Source: Gammaproteobacteria bacterium
Lineage (GTDB): Bacteria; Pseudomonadota; Gammaproteobacteria; Steroidobacterales; Woeseiaceae
Direction of reading: 5' to 3'
Assembly (NCBI GenBank): GCA_029863305.1
Contig: JAOTVR010000003.1
Location: 37,210-101,209, forward strand
DNA: 64,000 bases
A program made the position numbers and the translations under genes. Below, in pieces: positions 36,573 to 44,270 of this stretch. A model generated the notes under the pieces. The model was not told the origin of the DNA. It ran no database searches and was given only the letters and a program-made list of their open reading frames with translations. The stretch's first letter is position 1. Each line of letters starts with the position of its first letter.

Positions 36573-37792
36573 CAGGTCTGCTCCAACAAGCCGTTGAACT
36601 CATCCACATTTGACTGTGTCATTTCGAGCACTCTTGAATGGCTTAATGAAATTGTCTGCCGCAGGGTTTCATATTCATTGATCAGACTGGATATGATTTC
36701 CTGAGGATCGATTTCAGATTCGGCCATGATGTATTTGTCCACATCGTAAGCCCGCATCAGGTCTCTGTATTTCGGGTGCCAGGATAAGGAAATCGCCGGA
36801 ATACCGCTGGACAGCGCAGCGACAACACTGTGGTAGCGCCCTCCAATATGAAAATTCGCCAGTGAAATGATTGATTTGATTTCGACGGGGGACAGGTCCT
36901 CGTCAATCAGGGTGACCGAATCCGGATTTCCCAGATTACGCATGAGCTCAAGGCTGACTCTGTAGTCACATATATCCGGAGAACTTTCTTCTGGCCTCAT
37001 GGTGTGTGGCGTTACTACGACCGCAATATTTCTTCGGCCCAATTCCCGGCAAATATTCTCCAGGCATTGAATGTGTAAATTACCGCCGTCGCCCAGTTTG
37101 GATTTTGCATACAGTACCGCGCTGGGCGAGACGGTCACATAAGCGCCAACCTCCAGCCCTTTTTGGTTAATGAATGCTTTTCCCCACGCCCTGTCATAGC
37201 TCAGCGTAACTGCAATATCCGGGTAGCTCCTCACTTCCTTGTTCGGTAGCAATCCAATTACTTCCTGCAGGCAATCATCACCGCGGCAAAAAATTACGGG
37301 TTGTGAACGCAAATCCAACCAGGCTAGAAATCGGATTAGTCTGGTGCTCAGTGGACCATAACTTTGCGTCCAGGCGAGCATGGGTTTTCTAAGAATCCCG
37401 GCGAGCACGAAGTCCGTGAATCTCTTGGATAAAATATTGCTCAAACCTGGCGACGCAGCAGGGGGGCCAACATAGGAAATACCCGACATCTGTATCATCG
37501 CGCGGGCGGACTTCAATTCCTTGACCCAGGCCGATAACGCGTCAAAACGCGTACGCTTCAAACACCAGGGTGGAATCAGGTGTTTGATATCAACATTACC
37601 GACAATATCAAATCCGTATTTCTTCGCCCAATATTGTTCATGTTTGAAGCCCGATCCCGAGGGCACCGAGAACACGAAATCAGCATCGGGGTAACCTTGC
37701 CTGATCGCATTCACCAGGGACAACGCAATTGCCGGTCCGCCCTTGTTGCCGTGCATACACAAACCGGTAATCATGAATCGATGATTGCTCAT
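36572..37792 (-). CDS. Polysaccharide pyruvyl transferase family protein
   Basis: This protein of about 406 residues is started at ATG 37792, which overlaps the preceding stop (ATGA at 37789-37792); the upstream ATG at 37879 would extend deep into that gene. Features fit the WcaK/CsaB family: an N-terminal G-N-K-G-G-P-A-I-A loop, a central R-G-D-D-C-L motif near residue 198 and a C-terminal G-G-R-Y-H-S-V-V-A-A-L-S-S-G-I-P-A-I. Such enzymes transfer pyruvate from PEP to form ketals on surface glycans. Pairing with the iron-sulfur protein upstream is common in polysaccharide loci. Confidence 0.83.
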   Translation of the reverse strand: MSNHRFMITGLCMHGNKGGPAIALSLVNAIRQGYPDADFVFSVPSGSGFKHEQYWAKKYGFDIVGNVDIKHLIPPWCLKRTRFDALSAWVKELKSARAMIQMSGISYVGPPAASPGLSNILSKRFTDFVLAGILRKPMLAWTQSYGPLSTRLIRFLAWLDLRSQPVIFCRGDDCLQEVIGLLPNKEVRSYPDIAVTLSYDRAWGKAFINQKGLEVGAYVTVSPSAVLYAKSKLGDGGNLHIQCLENICRELGRRNIAVVVTPHTMRPEESSPDICDYRVSLELMRNLGNPDSVTLIDEDLSPVEIKSIISLANFHIGGRYHSVVAALSSGIPAISLSWHPKYRDLMRAYDVDKYIMAESEIDPQEIISSLINEYETLRQTISLSHSRVLEMTQSNVDEFNGLLEQT

Positions 37793-39123
37793 CTTGCCAA
37801 AGATCTTTTGAGTTTCGCCAGCGCAAGGCGCGGTACTCTGGACGTGAAAATCCACAGCCGCTTCATCAAGTATAGCCACCAGAATGTCCTGTACTTGCCC
37901 GTTCGCAACACGTGCCGGCGTAGTGTTTCAAGATAAAATGAAAATCCGTCTACAGCGCTGGTCTCTATTTCTGGCCCCTTATCGGCGAAATGATAGGCCG
38001 GAGTCCTGATTCCGCGTTGACCGAACCAGCGCTTCATTTTTTGCGCCGTTATTCCATAAATTAGATTTTCGCTTTGGCTTTCAACAAAGTCATCAATAGA
38101 GCCTGCCTCAAGCAGCAAAAGCCCTTTGCTGGCCATTTCATCGACGACCTTCTGTCCTTTGTCGCTTCTGACACCTATGATGCTGACTTTCTGCCCTTGC
38201 GTTCGTGCCAACCAGGCGTCTCCGGCGATAACATCGGCCAATAAGTTGGTGTGATCTTCGCACAACCTGCAGCGCAGCCGGTTTGAATCGGTTGAATAAG
38301 CTGATTGGTAATCGAGTTTCTCCGCTTTTGACCCAAAATTTCTGCGGTCAAATTTGAGTACCCCGGATCCGGTGCTTAGCTTCAGTAAGCCAACTTTGTC
38401 ATCACCTCGATAGCTGATATCAGTTGGTCTGATCTCCAGCTTCTTGTGAGACATGAATGATTCATGTGCGTGATAGCTGTACATCCATCCACACACTATT
38501 CCAAAGGTGAGCTTGATCTTGTTGCTCAATTCGGGCTCGATATAAGTTATGTAGTTATGGATTCCAGCTAACTGGCACGGTATGCCTACAATCGCACAAG
38601 CATTCTCCGACTCGCGCAGGATTTCGATCGCACCAATGAAAGAAGTAGAGTGATAAACAGATCCGGGCATTTGCTTCAGATCGGACTCTGTTCGCACAAG
38701 TTTCGGCCTGTATTCAATCGTGTCGTCGTTACTCTTCATCAACGTGAGGACAGGAGTACCTGTACTCAAAGCATAATGTGACAGTGCACGTAAGATGCCT
38801 CCCGAGCTTGATTTTCCATCCGACTGAAACTCGGGCGAATAACCAATATAGGTCTGCTTTATCCATCCATCGCGTTCGGGTGTACCACGATTCTGCAAAT
38901 TAATTTCGGCGAAATTGATGTCAATGCTGGGGCATACTCGAGTACAGGGCGCAGGGCAGCCACTGCAATCGGCGGTCTCAATGAACCTGACTTCATTGGA
39001 GCCTCGATATTCGTGAAAGTTATGCTCTATGAAATCGTATGGACAGGCTGAGACACAGGCGCCACATGCAATGCACAGGTCGTTGTCCAGGACGCCCTGA
39101 ATATCCGGATTATGCTCGCGCAT
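37789..39123 (-). CDS. Iron-sulfur protein of the F420 hydrogenase/dehydrogenase beta family
   Basis: This protein of about 444 residues carries two 4Fe-4S sites near its N-terminus: C17, C20, C23, C27 (C-x2-C-x2-C-x3-C-P) and C53, C56, C60, C64. FrhB-like N and C domains follow, with S-S-G-G-I near residue 100 and I-V-G-I-P-C-Q-L-A-G near residue 180. ATG 39123 is preferred to 39162, giving a 14-nt overlap with the flippase. No F420 biosynthesis genes are near, so a flavin- or ferredoxin-linked reaction on a sugar or isoprenoid is more likely than F420 use. Its role beside pyruvyl transferases is unresolved. Confidence 0.82.
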   Translation of the reverse strand: MREHNPDIQGVLDNDLCIACGACVSACPYDFIEHNFHEYRGSNEVRFIETADCSGCPAPCTRVCPSIDINFAEINLQNRGTPERDGWIKQTYIGYSPEFQSDGKSSSGGILRALSHYALSTGTPVLTLMKSNDDTIEYRPKLVRTESDLKQMPGSVYHSTSFIGAIEILRESENACAIVGIPCQLAGIHNYITYIEPELSNKIKLTFGIVCGWMYSYHAHESFMSHKKLEIRPTDISYRGDDKVGLLKLSTGSGVLKFDRRNFGSKAEKLDYQSAYSTDSNRLRCRLCEDHTNLLADVIAGDAWLARTQGQKVSIIGVRSDKGQKVVDEMASKGLLLLEAGSIDDFVESQSENLIYGITAQKMKRWFGQRGIRTPAYHFADKGPEIETSAVDGFSFYLETLRRHVLRTGKYRTFWWLYLMKRLWIFTSRVPRLALAKLKRSLAR

Positions 39124-40561
39124 GTCCCAACGACCGATCGCGGTAATACTTAATGCAGGCAATAAAGATTGCAGTCAGAACGAAAAACAGCAGTAAGTAC
39201 AGCGTCCAATGTTCAAGGTACTGTTTGGCCAAGAGCGCCAAAGTATAGGATATCGCAAAGAAGCCAATGCCCCGGAGGGGTAGTCTCGGCCCGAAGTTGA
39301 ACACATAAGACCAATAAGTGGTTATCGCGAGATAAACCAGCGCGCTGGAAACACAAAAGATCAGGATCGTATGATAAGCGTCCAGACCCAGCAAGCTGGC
39401 AAAAATAATTGCACCAAATCGAGTAATGATTAATGTTGTATTGGCTACCGACTCGGCAGAGTACTTGCCGAAGGACTGAAAGTAACTAATTGAATTCGAG
39501 CTGAATTGAAAATAGGCCATGATCAGATACAGTCCAATGATTGGCCCTATCCCCGACCATTGGTCGCCCAAAAAATATACGGCACGATCAGCTAGTGCAA
39601 CGCATGCGATTAATGGGATGCAGTAGAGCAAACTGGTGAAGTTGTATATGCCTTCAAGTTCTCGTGTCTTGAAGTTGGCATTATTGTCTGCATTCCCGAG
39701 GTTTCCGTAGACAACTTGCCATATTGATGAACTGACCAGGCTGAACGGCCTTCCGAGAACCTGTGCAGTCAGCGTATAGCTTGCAACAGCCACCGGCCCG
39801 GAGAAGATCGCCAGTACTATCGGCAGGGAGATAGTGGAAGCATTATTGATAACGCCGGTGGTGAGAAGGTGTTTGGGTAAATGGCGATAGTAGGATGCCA
39901 GAGACACAATTCGAGACCAACGCAGTCTTGGTATCGAAGTTTTAGCCAGAACAAATACACTTAGACAAAATCCCGCACCTACCGTACCTATGACTATCGC
40001 CTGCATGTAATTAAAGATCGATGCATCAGCCAGAAAAGCGCCTATCGTCAAACAGCCCAGATAAAATAATGTATGGGATACGTTGAGAATCGATTTGGTG
40101 TGAAATTTCTTGTTGCGCACCAACCAGTAATTCACCGCTTCGAACAAGCCCGCGACAGCAGACATCAGACCCAGCCATGGTATCCAAATGGATATTTCTG
40201 GCATTGATAATACGGCTCCAATCTGATCACCAAAACTCAGTCCTGCAATGGCAATGAACAAACCAAAGCTGGTAGCGAGCATTGCAACTATCAGAATAAG
40301 ATACTTTGCCGATATTTCGCTCTTCGGCAGCGGGATTGCCAAACTGTAGCGCCCGGTCGCAACGATCAGTAAAAAAGAATGTAGAGCGACAAAAATCGAA
40401 CCGATGCCGATTGCGGTCGGTCCATAGGCTCTGGCGATGACAGGCAACATCGCTATATTGATAAGGCTGGTCACGATCGAACCGGCGATCAAACTGCCGG
40501 TTGAGAACGCTGAATTCTTCCCAAAAAACACGAATCTGGCCTTGCCTGGAGGAAATACCAT
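39110..40561 (-). CDS. Wzx-like polysaccharide flippase
   Basis: This 483-residue integral membrane protein has about 12-14 hydrophobic helices and an early conserved segment (A-G-S-I-V-T-S-L-I-N-I-A-M-L-P-V-I-A-R) typical of the MATE/Wzx oligosaccharide flippase superfamily. It should move the lipid-linked repeat unit across the inner membrane. It is the first complete gene of the minus-strand operon. No clear Shine-Dalgarno sequence is seen before ATG 40561. The codon use and A+T level are unlike those of the first 30 kb, as expected for an exchanged glycan cassette. Confidence 0.85.
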   Translation of the reverse strand: MVFPPGKARFVFFGKNSAFSTGSLIAGSIVTSLINIAMLPVIARAYGPTAIGIGSIFVALHSFLLIVATGRYSLAIPLPKSEISAKYLILIVAMLATSFGLFIAIAGLSFGDQIGAVLSMPEISIWIPWLGLMSAVAGLFEAVNYWLVRNKKFHTKSILNVSHTLFYLGCLTIGAFLADASIFNYMQAIVIGTVGAGFCLSVFVLAKTSIPRLRWSRIVSLASYYRHLPKHLLTTGVINNASTISLPIVLAIFSGPVAVASYTLTAQVLGRPFSLVSSSIWQVVYGNLGNADNNANFKTRELEGIYNFTSLLYCIPLIACVALADRAVYFLGDQWSGIGPIIGLYLIMAYFQFSSNSISYFQSFGKYSAESVANTTLIITRFGAIIFASLLGLDAYHTILIFCVSSALVYLAITTYWSYVFNFGPRLPLRGIGFFAISYTLALLAKQYLEHWTLYLLLFFVLTAIFIACIKYYRDRSLGHARA

Positions 40562-40742
40562 ATTTCGATACTTTGTTTGCCTGCTGTGCTCGAGTTGGGC
40601 CCCGTTAAATCGCTACCGGGGTTGCAACCTGTCAGCTCAGCCGACGGTGACTTCTTGAGGCAGCCTCGTTACAGGACATGAATCTCGCCCTTCCTGAGCA
40701 TGTATTCGACACGGGTTCGGGACATTTGCAAATAGCTACACT

Positions 40743-40853
40743 TTACTGCACTTCGCGGGTGAGGACATTGGTGAATACCATACTGGGACCACAAAATACA
40801 TCGTCCCCGATAGACCTGACAAATGCGCGCCTGAAATTCTGTACAAGACACAT
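40743..40853 (-). pseudogene. Remnant of a second WbpD/WlbB-type acyltransferase
   Basis: This 36-codon frame (ATG at 40853, TAA ending at 40743) contains [17 protein letters not shown], nearly identical to residues of the intact acyltransferase at 34032-34619 ([15 protein letters not shown]). The hexapeptide domains on both sides are missing. It lies upstream of the flippase on the same strand, inside a 347-nt gap (40562-40908) that holds no other gene I recognise. I read it as the relic of a duplicated or replaced sugar acetyltransferase gene. Confidence 0.7.
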
Positions 40854-40908
40854 TAGTATACCGAGATGAAATCTACCGATAGCAACTTGTGTCTACTCGA
40901 ATACAAAC

Positions 40909-41796
40909 ATGAATAACGGCGTACCGTTATTCGTATCGGTCATTGTTCCGGTATTCAACGACCAGGCAGGAATTGACCGGTGTGTCGATGCATTGACGAA
41001 GCAGAGTTATCCACTCGATCGTTACGAGATCATCGTGGTCGACAACAATTCGGAACCGCCGATTCACATCCAGAGTGACGTAATTTCTCGTATACAACTG
41101 GCAACCTGCAGCACTGTGGGCTCCTATGCCGCACGTAATGTGGGGATCGACAAGTCGCACGGCGAGGTTCTCGCATTCACAGATGCGGATTGCGTGCCAG
41201 AGCCTGACTGGATCAAGGAAGGGGTTGCTGCGTTGCTCGCCGGTGGCAGTGAGTGCCTCGTCGGTGGCGCGGTGCTGTTTCATGCGCCGGAATCAAGGCG
41301 CGCGACCGAGCTGTATCAGTATGTCAGCGGGTTCCCGCAACGCGCCAACGTCACAGAGCGGGGGTTTGCCGCCACCGCAAACCTGTTCGGCCACCGCAAG
41401 CATTTCGATCGCGTTGGACTGTTCAATACGGAGCTGCTGTCAGGCGGCGACCTGGACTGGTGCCTCAGGGCCGCGCAGCACGGAATCAAAGCGGCATTCT
41501 GCGAGGCCGCAATAGTCGTGACCTCTCCGCGAGCTGACTTGTTTTCCGCTATTCGACAGGCCAGGCGCGTTGCCGGTGGACGCGTCCTGCTGGGGCGCTC
41601 GACGCATACCGCTGTCCCAGCGGATCGAATTAAGCCGCACAGAAAGCCGGGGTCTGCGATCGGCTGGATACTGAAACAACGCGAGTTATCATTGCTGAGT
41701 CGCCTGCGAGTGCTGTTTGTAGCTTCGTTGATCAAGCTTGCGCATATGGTTGAAGTGCTGCGGCTCAGACTGGGCGGCAAACCTGAGCGTCGCTAG
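40909..41796 (+). CDS. Family 2 glycosyltransferase
   Basis: This 295-residue GT-A enzyme opens with V-S-V-I-V-P-V-F-N-D, and has the nucleotide-binding V-V-D-N-N-S near residue 45 and the metal-binding F-T-D-A-D-C near residue 93. G-G-D-L-D-W-C-L-R, the GT2 acceptor-side motif, follows near residue 182. There is no N-terminal signal; the C-terminal hydrophobic stretch may associate with the membrane. It is the first of three glycosyltransferases on the plus strand, divergent from the flippase operon and separated from the next one by the rfbB remnant. Confidence 0.88.
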   Translation: MNNGVPLFVSVIVPVFNDQAGIDRCVDALTKQSYPLDRYEIIVVDNNSEPPIHIQSDVISRIQLATCSTVGSYAARNVGIDKSHGEVLAFTDADCVPEPDWIKEGVAALLAGGSECLVGGAVLFHAPESRRATELYQYVSGFPQRANVTERGFAATANLFGHRKHFDRVGLFNTELLSGGDLDWCLRAAQHGIKAAFCEAAIVVTSPRADLFSAIRQARRVAGGRVLLGRSTHTAVPADRIKPHRKPGSAIGWILKQRELSLLSRLRVLFVASLIKLAHMVEVLRLRLGGKPERR

Positions 41797-41805
41797 TCCG
41801 CATTG

Positions 41806-42030
41806 TCATGATTTGCTTCGGCGGCTGCGCTCTACCGCGACTCGCGATAGGCGCCGTCCTGCACTCGCTGACACCACTCCTTCATCGGCGCTGACCTCCA
41901 CCAGGGACTCGAGATTGCCTGCATAGGTCAGTTTATCCAGATTAACGACACAATCCGCCGTATTGGCGATTACGTGCCGGATCACTGCAGAACCAATGAA
42001 TCCCGCACCGCCTGTCACTAGAATCTTCAT
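41806..42030 (-). pseudogene. Truncated rfbB (dTDP-glucose 4,6-dehydratase) remnant
   Basis: The minus-strand frame starting at ATG 42030 encodes the first 48 or so residues of Rfb[17 protein letters not shown] with the dinucleotide motif, then [14 protein letters not shown]. It then diverges into unrelated basic sequence and stops at 74 codons. Functional RfbB has about 350 residues with a Y-x3-K active site that is absent here. The gene was probably cut by recombination during a change of the glycan locus. It fills most of the 305-nt gap 41797-42101. Confidence 0.8.
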
Positions 42031-42101
42031 ACGTTATACAATCGTGCCGCCTCTTCCTGATTGACGAGAAGTTCGTTCATCTCACACCGCCCTTATGCCG
42101 C

Positions 42102-43022
42102 ATGCCTGCTCTCGATATTTTAATCCCTGCATTTAACGCGGAACACTGCCTGGAGGACACTCTCGAGGCCGTATTCGCGCAGACCGTCCCGGCAGAACTG
42201 CTTCTTGGTGTTGTTGTCGTCAACAACCGCTCCACGGATAACACCGCGAAATTGATCGCGCGATGGGCAGACAAGGGTGTGCGGCGTGTCGATCAGCTCG
42301 ACATTCAGGGCCGGGGCGCAACGATCAATGCAGGCGCTGCGGCAAGCACGGCCGATTATATTTTGATTCTCGATGCCGATTGCCGCCTGGTGGGAAAGGA
42401 GTGCCTGCGTCTGCTCGGCCGGACGATGGCCGAAGGTATCGACGCCGGATTTGGCTATGCGACCGGACCATCCGATAATTTCTGGGGCAGGTACCGGCGG
42501 CGACTGGAAGCCGATCGACTTGTGGTTGATTGGCAGGGCTGGACTACGGCGTGTTGCCTGGTAAAGCGCGACGCGTTTGCTGCCGCCGGCGGATTCTCGA
42601 CCGGCTATGAGCATTATGGTTTTGAGGATCGGGATTTCATTTGTCGCCTGAGGTCAATCGAACCGGCCGCAGAACTTCGGTCACTGCCGGACCTGCAGGC
42701 GGAGCACGACGACGATACGACAGCGCAGGACGTATTCGAAAAAATGTACCAATCCGGACGCTACAGCAGCGGCGTCTTCAAGAGCAACTTTCCCAACGAA
42801 TACCTGGCGACTGTGTATGCACGTGTTGACGTGGATACGGCACCGGCACACATGCTATGGACACTGCGCCTCTTGCAGCCGCTACAGTCGATGTTCGAGC
42901 GCATCGCCAGCTACCTGACGAAGCATCGCAATACGCCTCTGGCTTTCGGACGCCCGTTCATCAAGCTGTGTTCTGCCCTCAGCTATTTTCGTGGAACCGT
43001 TGATCGGGCGCGTCAGCAATGA
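42102..43022 (+). CDS. Family 2 glycosyltransferase
   Basis: This 306-residue GT-A enzyme has I-L-I-P-A-F-N-A-E-H at the N-terminus, V-V-V-N-N-R-S-T-D-N near residue 42 and the D-x-D equivalent L-D-A-D-C-R near residue 92. A G-F-E-D-R-D-F motif, the usual ED acceptor motif, lies near residue 172. The stop overlaps the start of the next glycosyltransferase gene (ATGA), so the two are translated together. It likely adds a sugar to the same glycan. Substrates are unknown. Confidence 0.87.
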   Translation: MPALDILIPAFNAEHCLEDTLEAVFAQTVPAELLLGVVVVNNRSTDNTAKLIARWADKGVRRVDQLDIQGRGATINAGAAASTADYILILDADCRLVGKECLRLLGRTMAEGIDAGFGYATGPSDNFWGRYRRRLEADRLVVDWQGWTTACCLVKRDAFAAAGGFSTGYEHYGFEDRDFICRLRSIEPAAELRSLPDLQAEHDDDTTAQDVFEKMYQSGRYSSGVFKSNFPNEYLATVYARVDVDTAPAHMLWTLRLLQPLQSMFERIASYLTKHRNTPLAFGRPFIKLCSALSYFRGTVDRARQQ

Positions 43023-44215
43023 CTAATAAGAGGAAAGTCCTCGTAGTCACCACAACCTTTCCGCGGCACGAAGGCGACGATCAACCACGCTTCGTGCTGG
43101 ATTTATGTAAGTCCCTTCCGGGTGAGTTCGAGCAACGCGTACTCGCGCCATCCGCCCCTGAGCTTCCGCTTGACGACCGTATCGAAGGCATTCCGGTCAG
43201 GCGATTTCGCTACTTTCTTCGTCAAGGCGAGACGCTGGCGTATGGCAGTGGCGTTCTCGCCAATTTGCGGGAGAAAACGCGTCGCTGGCTGCTGGTACCG
43301 TTTTTCCTTCTTGGTCTCGTGCTCGCGGTTCGCCAGGAGCTGCGGCACTTTCGCCCCGATATTGTGCATGCACATTGGTGGTTCCCGGCCGGACTTGCCA
43401 CGCGACTGGCGATGGCCACAAGCAGCGGCAAGCACAAGCTGCTCGTCACCTGCCATGGAACGGACTATTTTACGCTGGGTAAACGCTTTCCCCGACTACT
43501 GCGCTGGGTCTTGAAGCGTGCCGACGCCGTGGCGATGGTTTCCCCTGCAATGCGCGACGATGCTATCAGTCAGGGTCTGCCCGAACGCAAAATACGCATT
43601 GCACCGATGGGTGTGGATCTCAGGAAGCGCTTCACACCCGGCGACGCGACACGGCGACAGGGTGTGCTTTTTGTCGGCAGATTGCTTGCCGAAAAGGGCG
43701 TTGACGACTTGTTGACCGGCTGGGCAGCCGCGTCCGATGCCGTCCGTGACCAGGGCCTGCGGATTATCGGCAGCGGCAGTCAACAGCATCGTCTGCTTGC
43801 ACTGGCCAGTTCTCTTGGCGTTTCCGACAGCGTAAGCTTCCTGGGGGCTGTCGCTCATGACGACCTGCCCATGCATTATCGACAGGCGGCGCTGCTGGTC
43901 TTTCCATCACCTGCAGAGGAAGGACTCGGGCTCGTCGCTATCGAGGCGATGGGGTGTAACTGCGCGGTCCTCGCATCCGATACGCGTTCGCTCGCCGATG
44001 TCATCGTCGAAGGACAATCCGGTTTCGTCTACCCAATGGGGGACAAGGCTGCACTGGCGCGTCGACTGGATGAATTGATACGTGCCCCGGAACGCTGCAA
44101 CGAGGTCGCGACGCGGGGCGGCGATCTCGTCAGATCGCGCTTCGATTGGGCCGTAGCCGGGGCGAATTATCGATCTCTGTACGATGAATCAGGCGATTCG
44201 GACCGACCAGCCTGA
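43019..44215 (+). CDS. Family 4 glycosyltransferase
   Basis: This 398-residue GT-B enzyme has H-A-H-W-W-F-P-A-G near residue 117, C-H-G-T-D near 145, F-V-G-R-L-L-A-E-K-G near residue 220 and the donor-binding S-P-A-E-E-G-L-G-L-V-A-I-E-A-M-G motif near 298, all typical of GT4 (retaining) enzymes. It overlaps the preceding GT2 gene by 4 nt. It is the last gene of the plus-strand glycan operon and ends 56 nt from the convergent kinase gene. Donor and acceptor cannot be deduced. Confidence 0.9.
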   Translation: MTNKRKVLVVTTTFPRHEGDDQPRFVLDLCKSLPGEFEQRVLAPSAPELPLDDRIEGIPVRRFRYFLRQGETLAYGSGVLANLREKTRRWLLVPFFLLGLVLAVRQELRHFRPDIVHAHWWFPAGLATRLAMATSSGKHKLLVTCHGTDYFTLGKRFPRLLRWVLKRADAVAMVSPAMRDDAISQGLPERKIRIAPMGVDLRKRFTPGDATRRQGVLFVGRLLAEKGVDDLLTGWAAASDAVRDQGLRIIGSGSQQHRLLALASSLGVSDSVSFLGAVAHDDLPMHYRQAALLVFPSPAEEGLGLVAIEAMGCNCAVLASDTRSLADVIVEGQSGFVYPMGDKAALARRLDELIRAPERCNEVATRGGDLVRSRFDWAVAGANYRSLYDESGDSDRPA

Positions 44216-44230
44216 AGCAACCCTGCAGCA

Positions 44231-44250
44231 CAAAAGGACTGGCAGTCCTC
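44231..44250 (-). terminator. Rho-independent terminator candidate for the kinase operon
   Basis: On the minus strand AGGACT-GCC-AGTCCT forms a 6-bp hairpin (44235-44249) followed directly by TTTT. It lies just downstream of the histidine kinase stop at 44271. The stem is short, so strength is uncertain. Confidence 0.5.
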
Positions 44251-44270
44251 CGAGTTGCAACACATCCAGA

